A stretch of 64,000 nucleotides of DNA from Cinnamomum chago (taxonomy: Eukaryota > Streptophyta > Magnoliopsida > Laurales > Lauraceae): NCBI GenBank assembly GCA_038049695.1, contig CP142451.1, forward strand, positions 7,810,001 to 7,874,000, written 5' to 3'. A program made the translations under genes and the position numbers. Below are positions 1-12,300 of the stretch, in pieces. How positions within the stretch are numbered: position 1 is the first letter of the stretch; each line of letters begins with the position of its first letter. The notes beneath the pieces are model-generated. The model was not told the DNA's origin and made no database searches. It saw only the letters and a program-made list of their open reading frames with translations.

Positions 1-3000
1 AAAGAGAGCAGTGGCTATGACACGATATGATACTTTGCCTATTATTAACTATCCAGGCATCATAGCTCTAAATCAATTCATGCTCAAAAGAAACAACTCC
101 AAACAGATCTCAAAATAGTGCTGTCATCACATAACAATCACATTAATGAAAAGAAGTTGGAGGCAAGATTTGTTACTAGAGATCATCAGGTTGAAAAAAT
201 TAGAGATTCTCTTCAACCATTGGTATTCCAACATCTCGGTTAATGCACAAAATTGCAGCTAAAATTCATGACAACAAAAATTGGCTGCCCTACCTTGGCC
301 GAACCAACCAAAGACTTGCGGTGGTAATGGAGCTACATTTCGAAAAGACATGAATCCATGCTTAACCAAGGTATCAGCCTCCTTGTTTGCACATCTAGGG
401 ACAGGCTGGAAGGACACCCCAGTTTTTCAAATTGAATCCTCTACAACATGAGCTAGCTGCCACAAGGAAAAGTCACACCCACTAGCCCAATGTATACCCA
501 GCTTAATAGCCTTCAATAGACTCTGACTCATTCAATTATTGAAACTGTTGACATATGCGCCACCATGGAAGCCCATTGTCAACAAAAACATAGTAGAAGA
601 AAAAAAATTTAATTGTTTTTCTTTCTCTTGTACGGTATCAGTATCATTGAAAGAAAATACAAAGCATGGGGAGCAAGAAAGCATTAGAGTTGAGACCCAA
701 GGCTGGGCTCCTGGCCACCCTCACCCACCCAAAAAAATGTACAAAATTGCATCACAAAATCAGGACATCAAAAAAAGCTTTAAGAAAATATTTTGCAGGA
801 ATTATCTAAAATGATATTTTGGGGAATTATAAGGCTTCACTAACAAAGGTGTTAAGGCTAAATGGAAACCACAGGATATGGGACGGGTGAAGTCAAATCT
901 GGAAGTAGTAGAGGAAGACAAACAGGACCACAGGGCTAGGACTAGGAGTGATGCTGAGAAAAAAAAACAGGGAGGAGATTTTGCTTAAGTTTTCAGGACC
1001 AGATGACACAAATGAGCCAAATGAAGCAAAGGTTCTACTAATTTGAGAAGCAATGAAAATAGTTAAAAAATGTGGGAGATATCATCATAGAGGGAGAATT
1101 AAGAAACTGCAATCAAGTGGTCCCCAAAGTAAGGATGAGAAACATGAAAGTTGACATCAAAAGGGAGATTTGCCAGTTATCTAGATCAACAACTGTTTCT
1201 TTCGTTGCTTTTTCATTTTTCATGGAATAATAAATCTTACGTTACAACAGAAAGGACTGTCTCTTTCTTGAATGTATATGGAAGGCCAAATGAAGAGCAA
1301 GATTTTGGCAAAACAGGGTGTAGATATTGACATAAAATCTACAGATTTGAACTTCATCTTCAGTCTTTATTATTATTTTTTTGAATAGTTTCTCAGTCAT
1401 TATTGTAATTGAGATTGGGGGGGTTATTCTATTATTTATCAAAAATTATTTATTTTTCTTAGGATCATCTGTGATTAACTTTCTTCACTGTGCACTTTTT
1501 ATTAAGAAAATCTACACAACATTACCAAGGAAATAAAATCTCAGGTCTCCTTCAGAAAATCCAACATTATACATGTTCAAGAATAAAGACTTGTGGATAA
1601 ACAGGTAAAAAATAATCTCTTTTTTTTTGGTTATCATAACAAGGAGTCAAGGACAATAATAGTATTTCAAAGCACGGATCTATGAAGTGAAAGCATCACC
1701 TTGAACCTTTATGGCAAACATGCACCGAATCTATCATGACTCATGAGTACCACACTACCACCGAGTTTACATAATTGCATTGTGTATGGGCCAATGCACA
1801 CAAGGCAGAAACTCTTTATCCAAAACAATCACACAGAACACACAAATTTAATTGTATCATTTGCCACCTAGTGATATATGTGAATGTATGAACACTAACC
1901 AAAACTACAGTTCTAATGTCCAAATAACCAGCTAGAAAAGTACCTCGAAGATTCCAAATGTCTGACTCAGAAAGTAAGAAGCAAGAAAGTTGTGGTGAAA
2001 ACCAAAATGATGCGGCTTTATATAATCATGGGTACCTTGTATTGGGTTCCAGCACTCATACCACCCTTTCGGGTTTTAATCTCCATTATCCAACCCTCAG
2101 GCAACCATCCCAGCGAATCTTCCATTGGTGTACTGCAAGATGAATTGAATGATAAGGGAATACAAATAAGCCATAATTGAGAATCACATGAGAACAAGGA
2201 AAAATGAAAATGTCGAAACATACTGAAACTGCCGCTGATGCGTCTATAAATCTTTTGATGGTTGGAATGGAGCAAAAAACGTCGACCTTGGAATGGAGTT
2301 TACATCCAATTCTTGGGTCAATGCAATGCTACAAAAACCATAAATGGGTCAAACCATACTTGGTACTGATGAAATTAGCCAACATATGTCTGAACTTTAT
2401 AAGTTATTCAGCTATATCCTTCACCACATATATTATATAGGGAGGATTTCCCCAAAAGAACATCCCTCATATAAGCTATATGAGGGACACATTGCAGTAA
2501 GGATGTAAATGAACCAAGCTTAGCCTAGCTGGAGCATGGGTTGAACATTAAACTAACTCCCTCGAGCGTGAGATGAGCCAAGCTTAGACCAGCTTGAAAT
2601 TGGCTTGAAAAAAGTCGGGATTGGCTTAATAGTACTAAATCGAGCTCAAGCTGGAGCTCAGACAATGAAAAAGACAAGCCCAACCAAGCAAGGCTTGAGC
2701 TCGGCTTAGAAAGCATACCAAACATGAGCTAGAGTCAAGCTTGACTCAAGCATAATCAAATTTTGGGAAGTTCTCTCCTTGGAACCACTTACATAAGACC
2801 ATTATCAGAGCACCACCATCAATGGTCCACTTTAAGTAATAAAAAATCAAGAGGGGCAAAGGACAGATGGCCTATGCAAGTAAAACCAGCCTAACTGGAT
2901 CTTAGAAGGCATGGTGTGTAAATTCTAAGGTCTTAAAATCAACAGAGAATTAAGTGTTAGAACCTAGAAGTAATATATGTTTTGGTTTTCTTGTGAGGAT

Positions 3001-4481
3001 ATGGTCATTTCTGATCCTATTATTAACCCATCAAGTCACTTTTCATAAGTCATAAATAAAATCGACATTAAAGCATCGTATTCTAAATATATTCATTAGC
3101 ACACCTCAATTGAATTGATTTTGAAAAGTTTCAAATAAATAATATCATGTAATATTCATCCAAGAATTATATTTTGTTCTAAATATATACTTAAAAATAT
3201 GAGTACACAAGCTAGATCAAGCCTCTTAAGTCTTAATAAGCCGAGTAGAGCCAAGGCTCTTAACAAGCTGAGCTTGTAAAGGCATGCTGAGCAGCGTTGT
3301 AACATCCCTTCTTTGTAAGCATCAAGATGAATTTCTGAAATCTGAATGACCACTTGTTGGAGTTGGAATGGGTCACAAAACAACTAACCCAACTCAAGGA
3401 AAGGATGCTATGATTGAGGCAATTTTACATATAAGAGGATCAGACAGCTCGATCATAAATAACAATCCCTTTATTAGGACAACCACTACAACATAATCCT
3501 TAACATTTTGGAAGATCATTCACTACATATCATGGTTTTAAATATCAATATCGCACCCTCTATCGGCTTTCCCAAAAAAAAAAAAAAAGAAACACTCCAA
3601 ATCACTGATAAGTATTAAGCTTCTAGGCCATATTTGTGTGACATTTAAAAATAAGTGAAAAAAAAAACTCTGAAAAAAATGAGAAAAAGGGAAAATCCTA
3701 GAATTTGTTTTCTTCAAAGATTCACACTACCATTTTTGTGCGCGGATCAGTCCTTACACTACTACAGGATGTTGTTATCATATGAAAATAGATTCTATAT
3801 AATTTTCTCCACTATAGAATAGCAACATTGAACTCTTGAATGAAAATACTGCCACTAGTAAAAGCCTGATGAAAACATCTGATCCAGACTCTCCAAAACC
3901 TACAATTTTCTTGGTTTCAAATTAAAAATAGAATTCTAATCAAGATAACAGTACAGAAGTCAGATTCAAAGGGAAATTTCTAGCATTCACCGGATCATAA
4001 CAACTAAAAAAACTACATGAACTCCCTGGAATACCAGATTTACAAGGGGATTTTTAGTCAATAGCTAAAAACAGGAGCTCCTACAAATGAGGTAACTTTT
4101 GCTAACTTGCACCAGCTAGACACCACCACCAATACTTTCGGTTGTTGATCCACACTCATTGATTTACCAAACCTGACCAAACACAGTTTTGCTAACATGC
4201 GCCGTGATGAACAAGATAAACTTATGTACGCAAAATCGCATCCTTTTTTTTTTACAAATCAAGCCATGAATCTCACATGCATGTCCGATCAAACGGCTCA
4301 GATCGTCTACCGACAGCATCTCAAGCACTCAGATCCCGTCAAACGTGATCCGATCGGAAGCATTCTCAGATGCAAACCAGGAAAAAGAGGCGAAAGAGCA
4401 AATACACAAGAAAACTAGAGAAATATCCGCATCAGAAACCCTGAAAGTTACAAATCGATGAGATCGAGAAGATCGGCTTAC
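1..4481. other. No coding gene seen; probable intron/intergenic DNA
   Basis: Reading both strands I find no exon I can defend. The stretch is AT-rich with scattered homopolymers. If the leader exon proposed at 4482-4850 is real, this interval would be its first intron, read on the minus strand and running off the left edge. A short coding-like patch at about 1958-2180 is listed among the rejected items. Confidence 0.4.
2499..2760. repeat. Degenerate AGCT-rich interspersed repeat
   Basis: The segment opens with GGATGTAAATGAACC and is filled with AGCTTGAGCTC-like words on both strands. This style, an opening GGATGTAAAYG followed by self-complementary GAGCTC words, is common in dispersed plant MITE-like repeats. 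No terminal repeats or target duplication were resolved, so the class is open. Confidence 0.35.
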
Positions 4482-4850
4482 CTGCCTCGATCCTGACCGT
4501 TGAATCAGTCTTTCTCGTCCTGATCTTTACCGTCCATCGAGCTGTCGTAGCTCCAGCAGCATCGGCTCAGCTACCGACTGAATCTGACGACGATCGCGAG
4601 TTCCTCTTTGCCAGAAATGGATGAATGTTGAAACGCCGAAACTCACCGAAACGTGTCGTGTCGGGATTCGTGAAGAAGCCGATACGTGTCGGAGACTTTC
4701 GTCTTCGATCGGACGGATAGAGATTTCCCCTTTTTCTTTCTGCTGTTGCTTCTTCTCCTTCGTGAGAGAGGGATTGAACGAGGGAGTGAGAGAGATTCTT
4801 CTGGTTGCAGGAGTGGGAAGGAGATGCTTTCGTACTGTTTAGTGTCTTCA
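4482..4850 (-). other. Probable 5' leader exon of a minus-strand gene
   Basis: This block is clearly GC-richer than its flanks and, on the minus strand, begins with a CT-rich leader-like stretch (around 4740-4820) and ends in a strong splice donor, GAGGCAG|GTAAGCC, with the last exon base at 4482. These are the usual marks of a plant 5' untranslated exon. Small ATGs inside it open only short frames. The coding exons would lie beyond position 1. No TATA box was recognised upstream. It could instead be a fragment of a dead gene; a transcript would decide. Confidence 0.4.
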
Positions 4851-7800
4851 ATGTAACATGTGAAATTACTGTTTTGCCCCTTACTTTTCTAGATAACTGC
4901 TGCGTTAGAGGATGATGCGCTTTTTTTTTTTATTGGTATTGTGGCGGGAGTTTGGTGTGTGGGGCCCTTTATCATGCTTGGTGAGACACACACATCCATG
5001 ATATCTGTTGTTTATATCTGACCGTCAAATCCAGATCGTATGGAGTTGGTTAGTGTGATAGTCATGTCTTGTTTGGACGGATCATGAGGATCACTGCCCC
5101 GGTCACAAGCAATTGGTGGACCCCATATTTTTAATTGAGTGGTGGATGGAAACAGGTAGTTGAGTTTTGGAGATGAACCCAAGCGTTTTTTTAGGGGGTT
5201 TTGGGGTGGATTTAAGATTTTTATGTTGAACTTGGATTCATAGCCAGGATTCCCATTTAGGTTTACTGGCCTTTTGTTTTCTTGGAAGTGAACTCTGAAG
5301 TGAGACCATGGGAGTGGGTCCTCCCTACCACAGGCAAAGTTTGGATGATACAAGTCTCTGAGTGACTTACTGCCTTTTTCTCTATTGAAATTTGTGCAGT
5401 GCTTGTTTAGAATTTTGAAATTCTCTGCGTATGATAGAGTTTCTATAAAAAAAATTACTCTCTTACGTTTGAGCCTGTAGAAACTCAACCAAAAAGTAAG
5501 GGGCTGAAGTTTCAAGAAAAATTCAAAAGGTCATTTGTGGCATTTTAAGTAGTTAAAATTTTGGAATTCTCCTGCATGTTCACACAAACATGGCATTTCC
5601 ATAAATACAGGAATAAAATGTCATATCATGTTTAAATAACCCCCCACCTATTACAACATGATAGAAATTGGCTTCAAGACATTTTTAGTTGGAAAAAAAG
5701 AACTTCAAAGTGGGTCCAACTATTCAGTATATTGGTGTTTTCAGATTTTTTAAACAAAGAGAAGTTGGTCCCAGCCTTTAGATCAATTTTTTGGTTAGAA
5801 GTGTGATGCCACAATCTCATGCATTATTTATTAATCATGTTTTTAACCAATCAGTCAGTCTTACATTTAAACCAACTTTGGCCAAAATTAAATAAAGCAT
5901 CCATTTTTCAAACAAGAAGTCATATTAAAAGTATAAAAATTTCATTCTTTTTAGAAAGTAAGTAAAAAAAAAACCTCATTTCTCCACTAAAAAAATAAAA
6001 AAACTCTACTTTTTCATACAAAATATTAAAAAAAATTCATATCAAACAATTAAAAATAAAATATCATCAAAATCCACTTATATTTTATTCTCTCTTAGTT
6101 TAATCCTTTACTTTATCTTTATTTTATAGATAAATTATATGGATACCCCATGCATAAAGGGGGCGCTTATTTTGAGCGGAAGTCATTTTAGACCTGATAA
6201 CCAATCAGGGAAATCCAACTGGCAGAAGCGAATAGACAGAAGTAGGGCAATATCAAAACCTGACGTTCTAACAATGCAGGTGGTCGTAGATCAGAAATTT
6301 TAATGTTCTTACATGAAAATGGATTGAACGTCAGTATTTTTGTTCATATACGCCCCAGGGATGGCTGAAAGAAAAATTGCAACTTGCCGCACTAGATAAG
6401 TTTGACACGATCCCTCCTGACTGGTGTGCAAGTTTCCTTCTTGGAATTTTTTTTTATTTAGTGGCCTATGGCTATGATGTAATAAAGAAAGCTACCATTC
6501 TAGGATTTAAACTCTGGAGGTTGTGACCAGTGTACTATCCACAGTCATACTGACTTCAAGCAGATATTTAATAATAGGAGTACACCGTGAAGTTTCAGTC
6601 CTTCGATGCATGATTTATTGAGTCTATCTAAACTTTAGAGGGTCCTGTCTCCGACAGGAAATCTCTTCAAGCTGCTCGTTGGTACACTTGAAATTTAGTC
6701 AAAAGTTGAAGGGTGTCTGTAACTCCGTAGGGCCTTGGAATGATGAAGTTGAGTACTTGAGTGTCACCTTTTTGACACGTGTGACTCAACAAAAACTACT
6801 CAAAAAAGATACCGCACGAGACTACTGCACGTGCTATCTCTTTCCCAGGTGCATTGGCCTGTATCCACCGTTGGATTAGATATTTTATTAAAACCCTAAA
6901 TCAGAAGCCATCATCAACCCTGATGGAATGATCTTCATGCCAGATGAAGCCTGCAGAAGAGGGTGCAGTGGGCATTGGAGTTACATCAGGTTTTCTGGCT
7001 GTTGCCTGAAATTGAAATGCTTGCTTCCTGCACTTCAAGAAAAATGTAGTATAATAATGATAATCTTATCTTCCTCGTTTCACATGCATGGGCCATGGCT
7101 CGTAATTTGACAACCAATAAAAGATTGTGAGGGATTTTTCATCCCTGCCACGCACAATGCTGGGGCCCCTTCAAGGCAAGGACAGAAAAACCAGCAAGTA
7201 GACTAGTGACTGTGATGCCCACATTAACTAATCAATAATCCAGCAGAATTGTTGAGTTCGATGAGTTATAGATTTATATATTGCATCAATATAAAACAAT
7301 GCTTCTAAGAATTTTATGTAATCAAGTCGCAATTTAAACCGCATTAAACACAATCAGGCTCATGGCGCTTCCTGGCTGGGGTAGACCCACGCATAACCAC
7401 GCGAGTGCGGCCGCACGCATTTAACCTTGGTACATTTCAAAAATTCATTATGAATTATGAGCCCACTTTCAAAATTCACAAAAAAGTCTTCAGTGTGTGC
7501 CTTCGCACCCCTCCAACTAAAATTAAAATTCTGGGTCCCCCTAACTTTGCTGTCTGAATCAACATTCTCAGCACCTACAAATACAATATACAAAAGCTAG
7601 AGTAATAAGACAATGAGAAATTTCTTAATCAGCTTCCATGTGCAGCTCAAAATCAGTATCATTTTCATGCATCAAGCAGAGTCATGAGGGGTAGTGAATG
7701 CATCAGCCCTGCATGCCAACATGGCTAAAAGGTTTACAATCCCAACCTTCAAGACAGGCCGCCTCCTGTTATGCACATCCTTGACTAAAATCACGTGGGC

Positions 7801-8357
7801 CACACTTGTATTCAATTCATATCCCACAAGTGCAGCATGTTTAAAAGAATTGGGCGACTTTGGAAGAAACTTCCATGGATATAAACTTCAGCAAATGTAG
7901 TCAGCCATGTCTGCTCAGCTGTACATTTGAGCACATTGTTGATTTCAGACCATTGATTTGATGGGCGACGCATCCTAACCTTTGAATTAGTCAAAAAAAA
8001 AAAAAACCAGCAAAGTAAAGAAAGGAGTTGGGATAAATAGGCCATATTCAACCCCATAATGCAGTACATAATACCCAAGCCCCATAATGACCAAAGAATG
8101 GAGTTGGGATAAATAGGCCATATTCAAGAAAGCAAACAGGAATAGCAGCTGAGGATTGTTCAGTAAAACAACAAACATGCATTTAGCTTAACTGTATCCC
8201 AAGCCTGTAGTAAAGTTTGAAGCATCTTTCACTTTTATATATGATGACCCTAAGAAACCAGGTCATTTTCCTTTTAAAATGTGAATATCAACTGGCAATG
8301 GGAGTTCTAATGCCAAAACATGCACTGAGACACTACGAGATCAGCCAACCATTCCAT
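4851..8357. other. Non-coding stretch with a short local duplication
   Basis: No gene recognised. The longest frame here (5012-5515, minus) has no recognisable motif. A segment beginning GGAGTTGGGATAAATAGG occurs twice, at about 8024 and 8100, a local tandem duplication of roughly 75 bp. Several A/T homopolymers break the region up. Confidence 0.4.
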
Positions 8358-8362
8358 GTATC

Positions 8363-11300
8363 TGTTGGAAAATTGTGTCTATAGTTTGAATGAAATTTGA
8401 TTAAATTTTTATAGAGTTGTATCTATTCATAGAAAACTCTTCGTCATGAAGAGACATGTTGTCACTACCTGGACCTGAGATTATGATTAATCCGAATTAA
8501 CCCCGAGTCGCAACACATTCTTACTCCCGTGAACTTCAAACACATAAAATTCACAAGGGATATCAATTACACATTATGCGGAATATAAACAAATATACAT
8601 AAGTATACATTGCTTATGTATAAAGCAAAAACTCATATACATTATTTACAAAACCAATCACTTGCATATTTAAATATAATGCAAGAATCAAACGTGTGAA
8701 ACGTTTTAAAACCATTTTCTACAGGTTTTCTTTCTTTCAAAAGTAACATTAAGTGTTTTCGCTTCATTTCCACTCTACTAATCCTCCTGGAGGAACCAGA
8801 GTGGTCTCCTCCTTTAGCGCTGTAGTCTCTGAAGGATAGGTATGGGCAGTTGTGCCTGTAATGCCATGAATAACATTATGAATTTAACAAATTCAACAAT
8901 GCATAAACAATTATATTATTAAACATGCTAATCACACATTTAATCGGTCTACTCCAATGTTAGACTAATACAATTACCATTTAATTCAAAGCAATAACAG
9001 TCTTTAGTATTTGGCAATCTACAATAGCATTTCACTTCAATTCAAATCACATCTTCCTAAAAAGAAAGGAATCACTTCTTCCATACGGAAGGAATTATAT
9101 ATTGTGGGATTTATCAATACCCGGGCCAAGGACAACTGACATCACCACGGAGCTCCAGAACACTCCTACATAATCTGCTGCAGCAGTAACAACTCTAATG
9201 AGCTTAAAGAAGTCATCATGTAGTGTCAGACTCAAGAACAATACAGTACACATATTAACTCCGTTCAATTACAATTTAACGGATTCAATTCAACATACAA
9301 ACTCAAGTAAATAATATCATCCATTCAGGTGTAATACTCAATTCTTTAATGTACGTGTTATTATCGATGAACATTACATACATTAAAGTCTCTTTAATTA
9401 CCACCCATGGAGGTAAAATAGTATTCATAATAGCCTTGATCTAATCAATAGGCTCCTTTCCTTAAAACTCATAAATTAATTCTGAAATTTTGTTAATTTC
9501 AGTTAACTAATTAATGTCTTACCGGCTAGCTTTAGAAGCTAATTTTATTATCGAATTACAACTACTCAGCTTGGGTTAACCTTTTGATTAACACTCAATT
9601 CATCTTGGATCTAAATCCAAGGATATTATGTTATGAAAAGGGTAATTAACCTACTACTCCTTAATTAGTCTTCAAACTACTTAGGATCCTAAAACCATCA
9701 ATTGGTTCAAATAGAATAAACTCACATTCATATCCCAATCTATGATCACTAGGATGTGTATACCATTGATTTCTATGTTTCAAGAGCTTTCCAACGATGT
9801 ATGAAACTCAAAAATCGGACGTACGGGTCAAAAGTTATGGCCATTCAAAGTTGACATTGTTGACCCAATAGGCCGACCCACTCGAGCAGGCCCAATCTGG
9901 CTGGCCCAATTCTGACCAAGATTTCAGCAAACACAATCTGTTACTGCACTGTCTTTCCACCCCCTTCTTTCCAATCTTTCCTACTTCATCACAGAGCATT
10001 TCATAGAGCAGTTAAATTGGATTTGAGCCTTCTTACTAAATACATGCAAATCCAGCCATACCATCTCCAAAGAACAAAAGCTAAGACTAAGAAGAATTCA
10101 TTTCACAGTAGGCTAACATTAACATGCAAGGGATTACTTTCAATCAATTTTCAACTAAGTTTGATTCAAACCCCTGTTCAACAATCAATTCATACATATA
10201 CAACTTCTCCAACCCATCTAAATACCATGAAACCCATCTTCTTTTCCAATAAATCAAGCACATACATACAAATCACTGAAACATAAGGTTGAACTCATAT
10301 TTCACAACAAAAGTCAAGAGGAAAAAAATCACAGTAACTAGCATTTAACCACACTAATTGTTTATAATTGCCTTTCACTTCAATTTCAAGACAAAACCTC
10401 CTTTTTTATGAGCTTGGCTTGAGATGGAACTCACCAAATTGAAAACCCCTTTTTTTATCTTTGAGTTTTGAGGTCAAAAATCTCAAGTGAAACCCTCTTT
10501 GGTAACCTAACATCAAGAATAAATCCAAAAGAAATTCTTGAATTGATTGTGCTAAAAATCATTCCAAATCACATACTAGAACTCAAGATTTCTATAATAA
10601 CAACTAACACTTACTGTGACTAGAAGAAAAAGAAGATTATGAGATTTCCCTTCCATAACAGCTCCAAGAAAACCAACCCACTTGAAGAAGAAGATGATAT
10701 ACACAATCATGCACTTGAAAATCACTTGAACAATCTCCGTTCCAACAACTTGTAGAAAAGAAATAAAGAAGAAGAAAACAGAACAAAGCTGCCCACACTT
10801 CACTGTTGTTGTAGGGATGACTCCACCGAATGAAATGGAGCTTGGTCTTATTGACACATCACATGCACTCTTGCATATAAACCTTATAATTTCTACCCAT
10901 TTACAATTTGAGTCAAACTAAGACCCACTTTACTCATTTCAAGTCAAACGAAAACGTGTGTATTATGAAAGTTGTTACACTCATCGAGATACACACGATA
11001 GTATCGACTTTTACCACATTCGATGAAATACGTATAAATTCATATTTACGAGAAAGTCCTTAATTTAACTAAATTGAGTCTAAACTCAACTCAATTAAGC
11101 TACTCTCCCAAATTCGTTCATTATGCTTAATTCATCTATTTAAGAGTAATTTGATTTATCTCAATCATTAACTATCATTAAATTGCTTAACCATGCTTAA
11201 ACCATGTTAATCTCGATTACTTAGAGTTAATATTGATTAACTCGGGTTGGGCTGTAACACATGTCTTATAGGTTCGTGACGTTTGTGAAAAGTCACAATC

Positions 11301-11557
11301 ACATCTATTTATACCATCCTTGGAGAAGGTGGATCAATCATCAATTTCACACACTGAGTCATTGAGAGAGTATAAACATAGTTTTGGTTCGTTGGGCACC
11401 CAGATTGTATTGTTGCTTCTACGTGCGTGATCATTATATCTTGGGAGACAGATGTTCAAAAATCGTAAGCACCGTAGCGAGGGCGAATCTATCTTAAGAC
11501 AGAGTTCGTTTCACTTTTGTGAATTTCCATTTTGAAGTAGTAATATTTTTTCATACA
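8363..11557 (+). mobile_element. Copia-like solo LTR, split by a nested solo LTR
   Basis: The element starts TGTTGGAAAATTGTGTC, a start typical of plant Copia LTRs, and ends TCATACA. It is flanked by the 5-bp direct repeat GTATC (8358-8362 and 11558-11562). Taking out the nested element and one of its target copies (2,805 bp) leaves an LTR of about 390 bp. No internal retroelement sequence is present, so it is a solo LTR left by recombination between two LTRs. Assignment to Copia rests on the terminal sequence and length only. Confidence 0.72.
8460..11259 (-). mobile_element. Ty3/gypsy solo LTR, minus orientation
   Basis: This 2,800-bp element runs from TGTCACTACC to GGGCTGTAACA and is bounded by the 5-bp target duplication CATGT (8455-8459 and 11260-11264). 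Read on the minus strand it is related to the plus-strand LTR at 14189-16714 (same start TGTTACA, the same TCACGGGAGTAAG-like motif near the end) and to the LTR at 42134-45623, so the three are members of one family. No coding sequence lies next to it. It sits inside the Copia-like solo LTR and is therefore the younger insertion. Confidence 0.8.
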
Positions 11558-11678
11558 GTATCCATTAGCAATTCTAAAAGAAGGGACTAATCACCTTGAA
11601 CTAGCCATAGTATATCCCATGATTTAGCTCATATCTCAGTTAACAATGCACAGTCACCACCTTGAAACTGTATATATT

Positions 11679-11887
11679 TTACTCAATTATTTCATAAACA
11701 TGGAGATTTAAGTAAATTGTCCAAAAAAATTTAATCTCTAACCCCAAACACCTATATACAGAGAATTGAGCACCACTAGCAGCAATGGAGTTTAGAACTT
11801 TAATTACACTGCTCATCAAGAGTCGATCCATTGATCTTTTCTGCTGTGGCTCCTTTGACATTCTTGACATTCGAACTACGGCTCTAA
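11679..11887 (-). pseudogene. Coding-like fragment abutting the composite retroelement
   Basis: On the minus strand a frame reads MSRMSKEPQQKRSMDRLLMS and continues to a possible donor at about 11752 (ATAG|GTGTTT). The peptide has the composition of real protein. If the composite element at 11893-16938 and one copy of its AAAAG target duplication are removed, the frame continues upstream for about 17 codons before a stop, so the element may have landed in or beside an exon. I do not recognise the protein family; it may be chance. Confidence 0.2.
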
Positions 11888-11892
11888 AAAAG

Positions 11893-12300
11893 TGTAAGGA
11901 TCCGGCCCATTTCTACCGGGCTGATATTGTCCACCCTGGGCCTTGGTCCGTACGGTTTTACTTGATGACATTTCGTCGCAACTTCGCCAAAATACGTCAA
12001 CCAAGTAAGGACATCATCCCACATATAGCCAGGACTCGGGGCAGCCTCATAGGTGATGTGGGACCTGTTCTCACAATCCCACCCACTTAGAGGAGAGCCG
12101 CCCTCGGCTCTGATACCATTCTGTAAGGATCCGGCCCATTTCTACCGAACTGATATTGTCCGCTCTGGGCCTTGGCCCACACGGTTTTACTTGATAGCAT
12201 TTCGTCGCAACGTCGCCAAAACGCGCCAATCAAGTAAGGCCAGCATCCCACATATAGCCAGGACTCGGGGCAGCCTCATAGGCGATGTGGGACGTGTTCG
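11893..12300 (-). mobile_element. Minimal TRIM retroelement, minus orientation
   Basis: Two direct copies of an LTR of about 183 bp (11893-12075 and 12122 to about 12300) flank a middle of only 46 bp (12076-12121). Read on the minus strand the middle carries TGGTATCAGAGCC (12106-12118), the usual plant primer-binding site for initiator Met-tRNA, next to the first LTR, and a purine tract AAGTGGGTGGGA against the second. There is nothing else between. The LTR copies differ by roughly a tenth by eye, so the insertion is old. The second LTR lacks its last few bases where it meets the gypsy pol fragment. Confidence 0.7.

Noticed and set aside
1958-2180. Coding-like patch on the plus strand (SDSESKKQESCGENQND...)
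   Set aside because: Composition is protein-like and two frames seem to continue one another, but I recognise no family, and there are no splice sites to link it to anything. It could be a pseudogene scrap.
5012-5515. Minus-strand frame of 167 codons
   Set aside because: No recognisable motif, no relation to neighbours, and the DNA has the texture of intergenic repeats (GGACCCCATAT-type words). Length alone is not convincing in AT-rich plant DNA.
11893-12300. Cassandra-type TRIM with 5S rRNA sequence in the LTR
   Set aside because: The LTR contains no 5S rRNA internal promoter sequence that I can recognise.
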